From positions 1 to 5,046 of the forward strand of contig SCVQ01000439.1 of assembly GCA_004296865.1 (NCBI GenBank): a DNA stretch of 5,046 nucleotides, in the 5' to 3' direction. The translations under genes were made by a program, and so were the position numbers. The notes beneath the pieces are model-generated. The model was not told the origin of the DNA, did no database searches, and was given only the letters and a program-made list of their open reading frames with translations. This document shows positions 4,406 to 5,046 of the stretch, one piece after another (within the stretch, counting starts at the first letter, position 1; each line of letters starts with the position of its first letter). The DNA comes from Nitrospirota bacterium (GTDB lineage Bacteria; Nitrospirota; Nitrospiria; Nitrospirales; Nitrospiraceae).

Positions 4406-4780
4406 GTGTGGAATCGTAATTTTATGTTCCGGCACCAGGAGGCGGTGCCGTTGGAACAGTCCGAAAACGAGTTGTTTCACGATACGGACCCGGCGCTCGA
4501 CAGTGCCGGTCTCCAACTCGAGAAGTTTCTCTCCGTGTGGATTCAGGGCGAAGGGGAGGAGGGAAAACCCACGGCGTATACCAACATCTATGTGCGGACC
4601 GCGACGTTGGATTTCAGTAAGCGGGCGGGGTTCCTGCAGCCGATTCAAGGACGATCCCACCAAATCAAGCAGATGTTGACGCCCGACCAAAAAGCCTTTC
4701 TGAAGAATTGGCTCATCACGACCTCTCGGCAAGCCTGGGAGGAGTCCGACGATCACTTCAAGGATCTCTTCGACAAGTAA
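4406..4780 (+). CDS. Conserved-looking small protein of unknown function
   Basis: A 124-residue protein I do not recognise. It is acidic near the N-terminus (EQSENELFHDTDPALD), has a middle segment that looks like beta strands (FLSVWIQGEG, then TAYTNIYVRTATLDF), and a helical, charged C-terminal half ending in DDHFKDLFDK. There is no signal peptide, membrane segment, cysteine or metal motif. The GTG at 4406 is supported by the purine tract at 4389-4396; an ATG at 4424 would remove six residues. That it is real is suggested by a promoter and ribosome site in place, and by the gene ending 4 bases before the next start. The reverse-strand open frame covering the same region is low-complexity and is judged a shadow. 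It is likely co-transcribed with the exported phospholipase-D-like gene, but no functional link can be shown. Confidence 0.7.
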   Translation: MWNRNFMFRHQEAVPLEQSENELFHDTDPALDSAGLQLEKFLSVWIQGEGEEGKPTAYTNIYVRTATLDFSKRAGFLQPIQGRSHQIKQMLTPDQKAFLKNWLITTSRQAWEESDDHFKDLFDK

Positions 4781-4784
4781 TCCG

Positions 4785-5046
4785 ATGAAGACTGCACGCG
4801 GTGCCGGATGGCCTTTGGCGAAGCGGGGGTGGCCGCCGACCGTCTTGGTGTGGGCCTGTGCGGTCTGTGCCGGCTTGGCGGCTTTTCCGGTCGTCCCGGA
4901 GCAGAGCGCGGCGGCCACCGTCGAAATCTACTACGCGCCGGAGGATCAGCCGGGGGACCGGCTGGTCGCACTCTACGAGAAGGCGCGGCGCTATATCTAC
5001 GTCGCGGTCTATGGTTTTACGTACCCGCCCATCGTCAAGGCGCTGG
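4785..5046 (+). CDS. Exported phospholipase D-like / Nuc-type protein (partial, 3' end outside window)
   Basis: The first 87 codons of a protein that continues past the window. Seen: a signal peptide with basic N-terminus (Lys and Arg within residues 2-15), a hydrophobic core TVLVWACAVCAGLAAF and an Ala-rich likely cleavage region near residues 42-45. After it come VEIYYAPED, a helix LVALYEKARRYI, and the strand YVAVYGFTYPPIVKAL. This pattern (strand, 'P-E' turn, helix, strand with a YGFT-like segment) is how small bacterial PLD-superfamily nucleases of the Nuc type begin. The catalytic HxKxxxxD motif should follow beyond the edge and cannot be checked. No lipobox is evident, so a soluble periplasmic or secreted product is inferred. 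The ATG at 4785 has a poor ribosome site, and coupling to the gene ending at 4780 probably helps; a TTG at 4815 would also leave a good signal peptide. Confidence 0.75.
   Translation, partial: MKTARGAGWPLAKRGWPPTVLVWACAVCAGLAAFPVVPEQSAAATVEIYYAPEDQPGDRLVALYEKARRYIYVAVYGFTYPPIVKAL

Noticed and set aside
4327..4419. Possible 30-codon leader peptide overlapping the 4406 gene
   Set aside because: It has an ATG and in-frame stop, but the ATG directly follows the candidate -10 box, so it would lie upstream of the expected transcript start, and no ribosome site precedes it.
4262..4918. Minus-strand open frame of 218 codons covering the unknown gene and the PLD-like start
   Set aside because: It runs antisense to an exported protein with a clear signal peptide, shows no recognisable domain, and its end lies in the divergent promoter region.

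Overview
The window reads as a chromosomal stretch of a GC-rich bacterium. The gene content and the short intergenic repeats remind me of Nitrospira-type (Nitrospirota) genomes, but that is an impression, not something the sequence proves. Nearly every base is coding or organised repeat. There are no rRNA or tRNA genes, insertion sequences or CRISPR arrays.

Positions 1 to about 4290 hold one long minus-strand operon, read right to left: ThiS-like sulfur carrier (4218-4018), CysK-type cysteine synthase (4021-3092), MoeB/ThiF-type E1 enzyme (3003-2185), threonine-synthase-like PLP enzyme with a zinc ribbon (2118-859), CysO/MoaD-like sulfur carrier (862-587), NIL-domain protein (587-348), and the N-terminal 75 codons of a second MoeB paralogue (226-1, cut by the window edge). 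This parts list fits protein-thiocarboxylate sulfur transfer: an E1 enzyme adenylates the Gly-Gly end of a small carrier, the carrier receives sulfur, and a PLP enzyme uses it to build a sulfur amino acid. There are two carriers, two E1 paralogues and two fold-type II PLP enzymes, so the operon looks like two parallel modules, one centred on cysteine synthase and one on the threonine-synthase-like enzyme plus the NIL protein. Both carriers end in Gly-Gly-Arg rather than Gly-Gly, which predicts a C-terminal trimming peptidase, perhaps encoded just left of the window.

The junctions are of two kinds. Within modules, genes overlap by 1-4 bases, with a Shine-Dalgarno site inside the preceding gene. 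At the other three junctions (227-347, 2119-2196, 3004-3094) sit arrays of degenerate 7-base units repeated in phase and then repeated in inverted orientation, able to fold into hairpins. Two of the arrays share a GTRAYGN unit and the third uses RGGCTAT. This heptamer-phased architecture is the most unusual structure in the window.

At 4219-4405 a divergent intergenic region carries a perfect inverted repeat whose arms each contain TTGACA, one facing each way. To its right, plus-strand genes begin: a 124-residue protein of unknown function (4406-4780), then, 4 bases on, the start of an exported phospholipase-D-like protein (4785 to the window edge).
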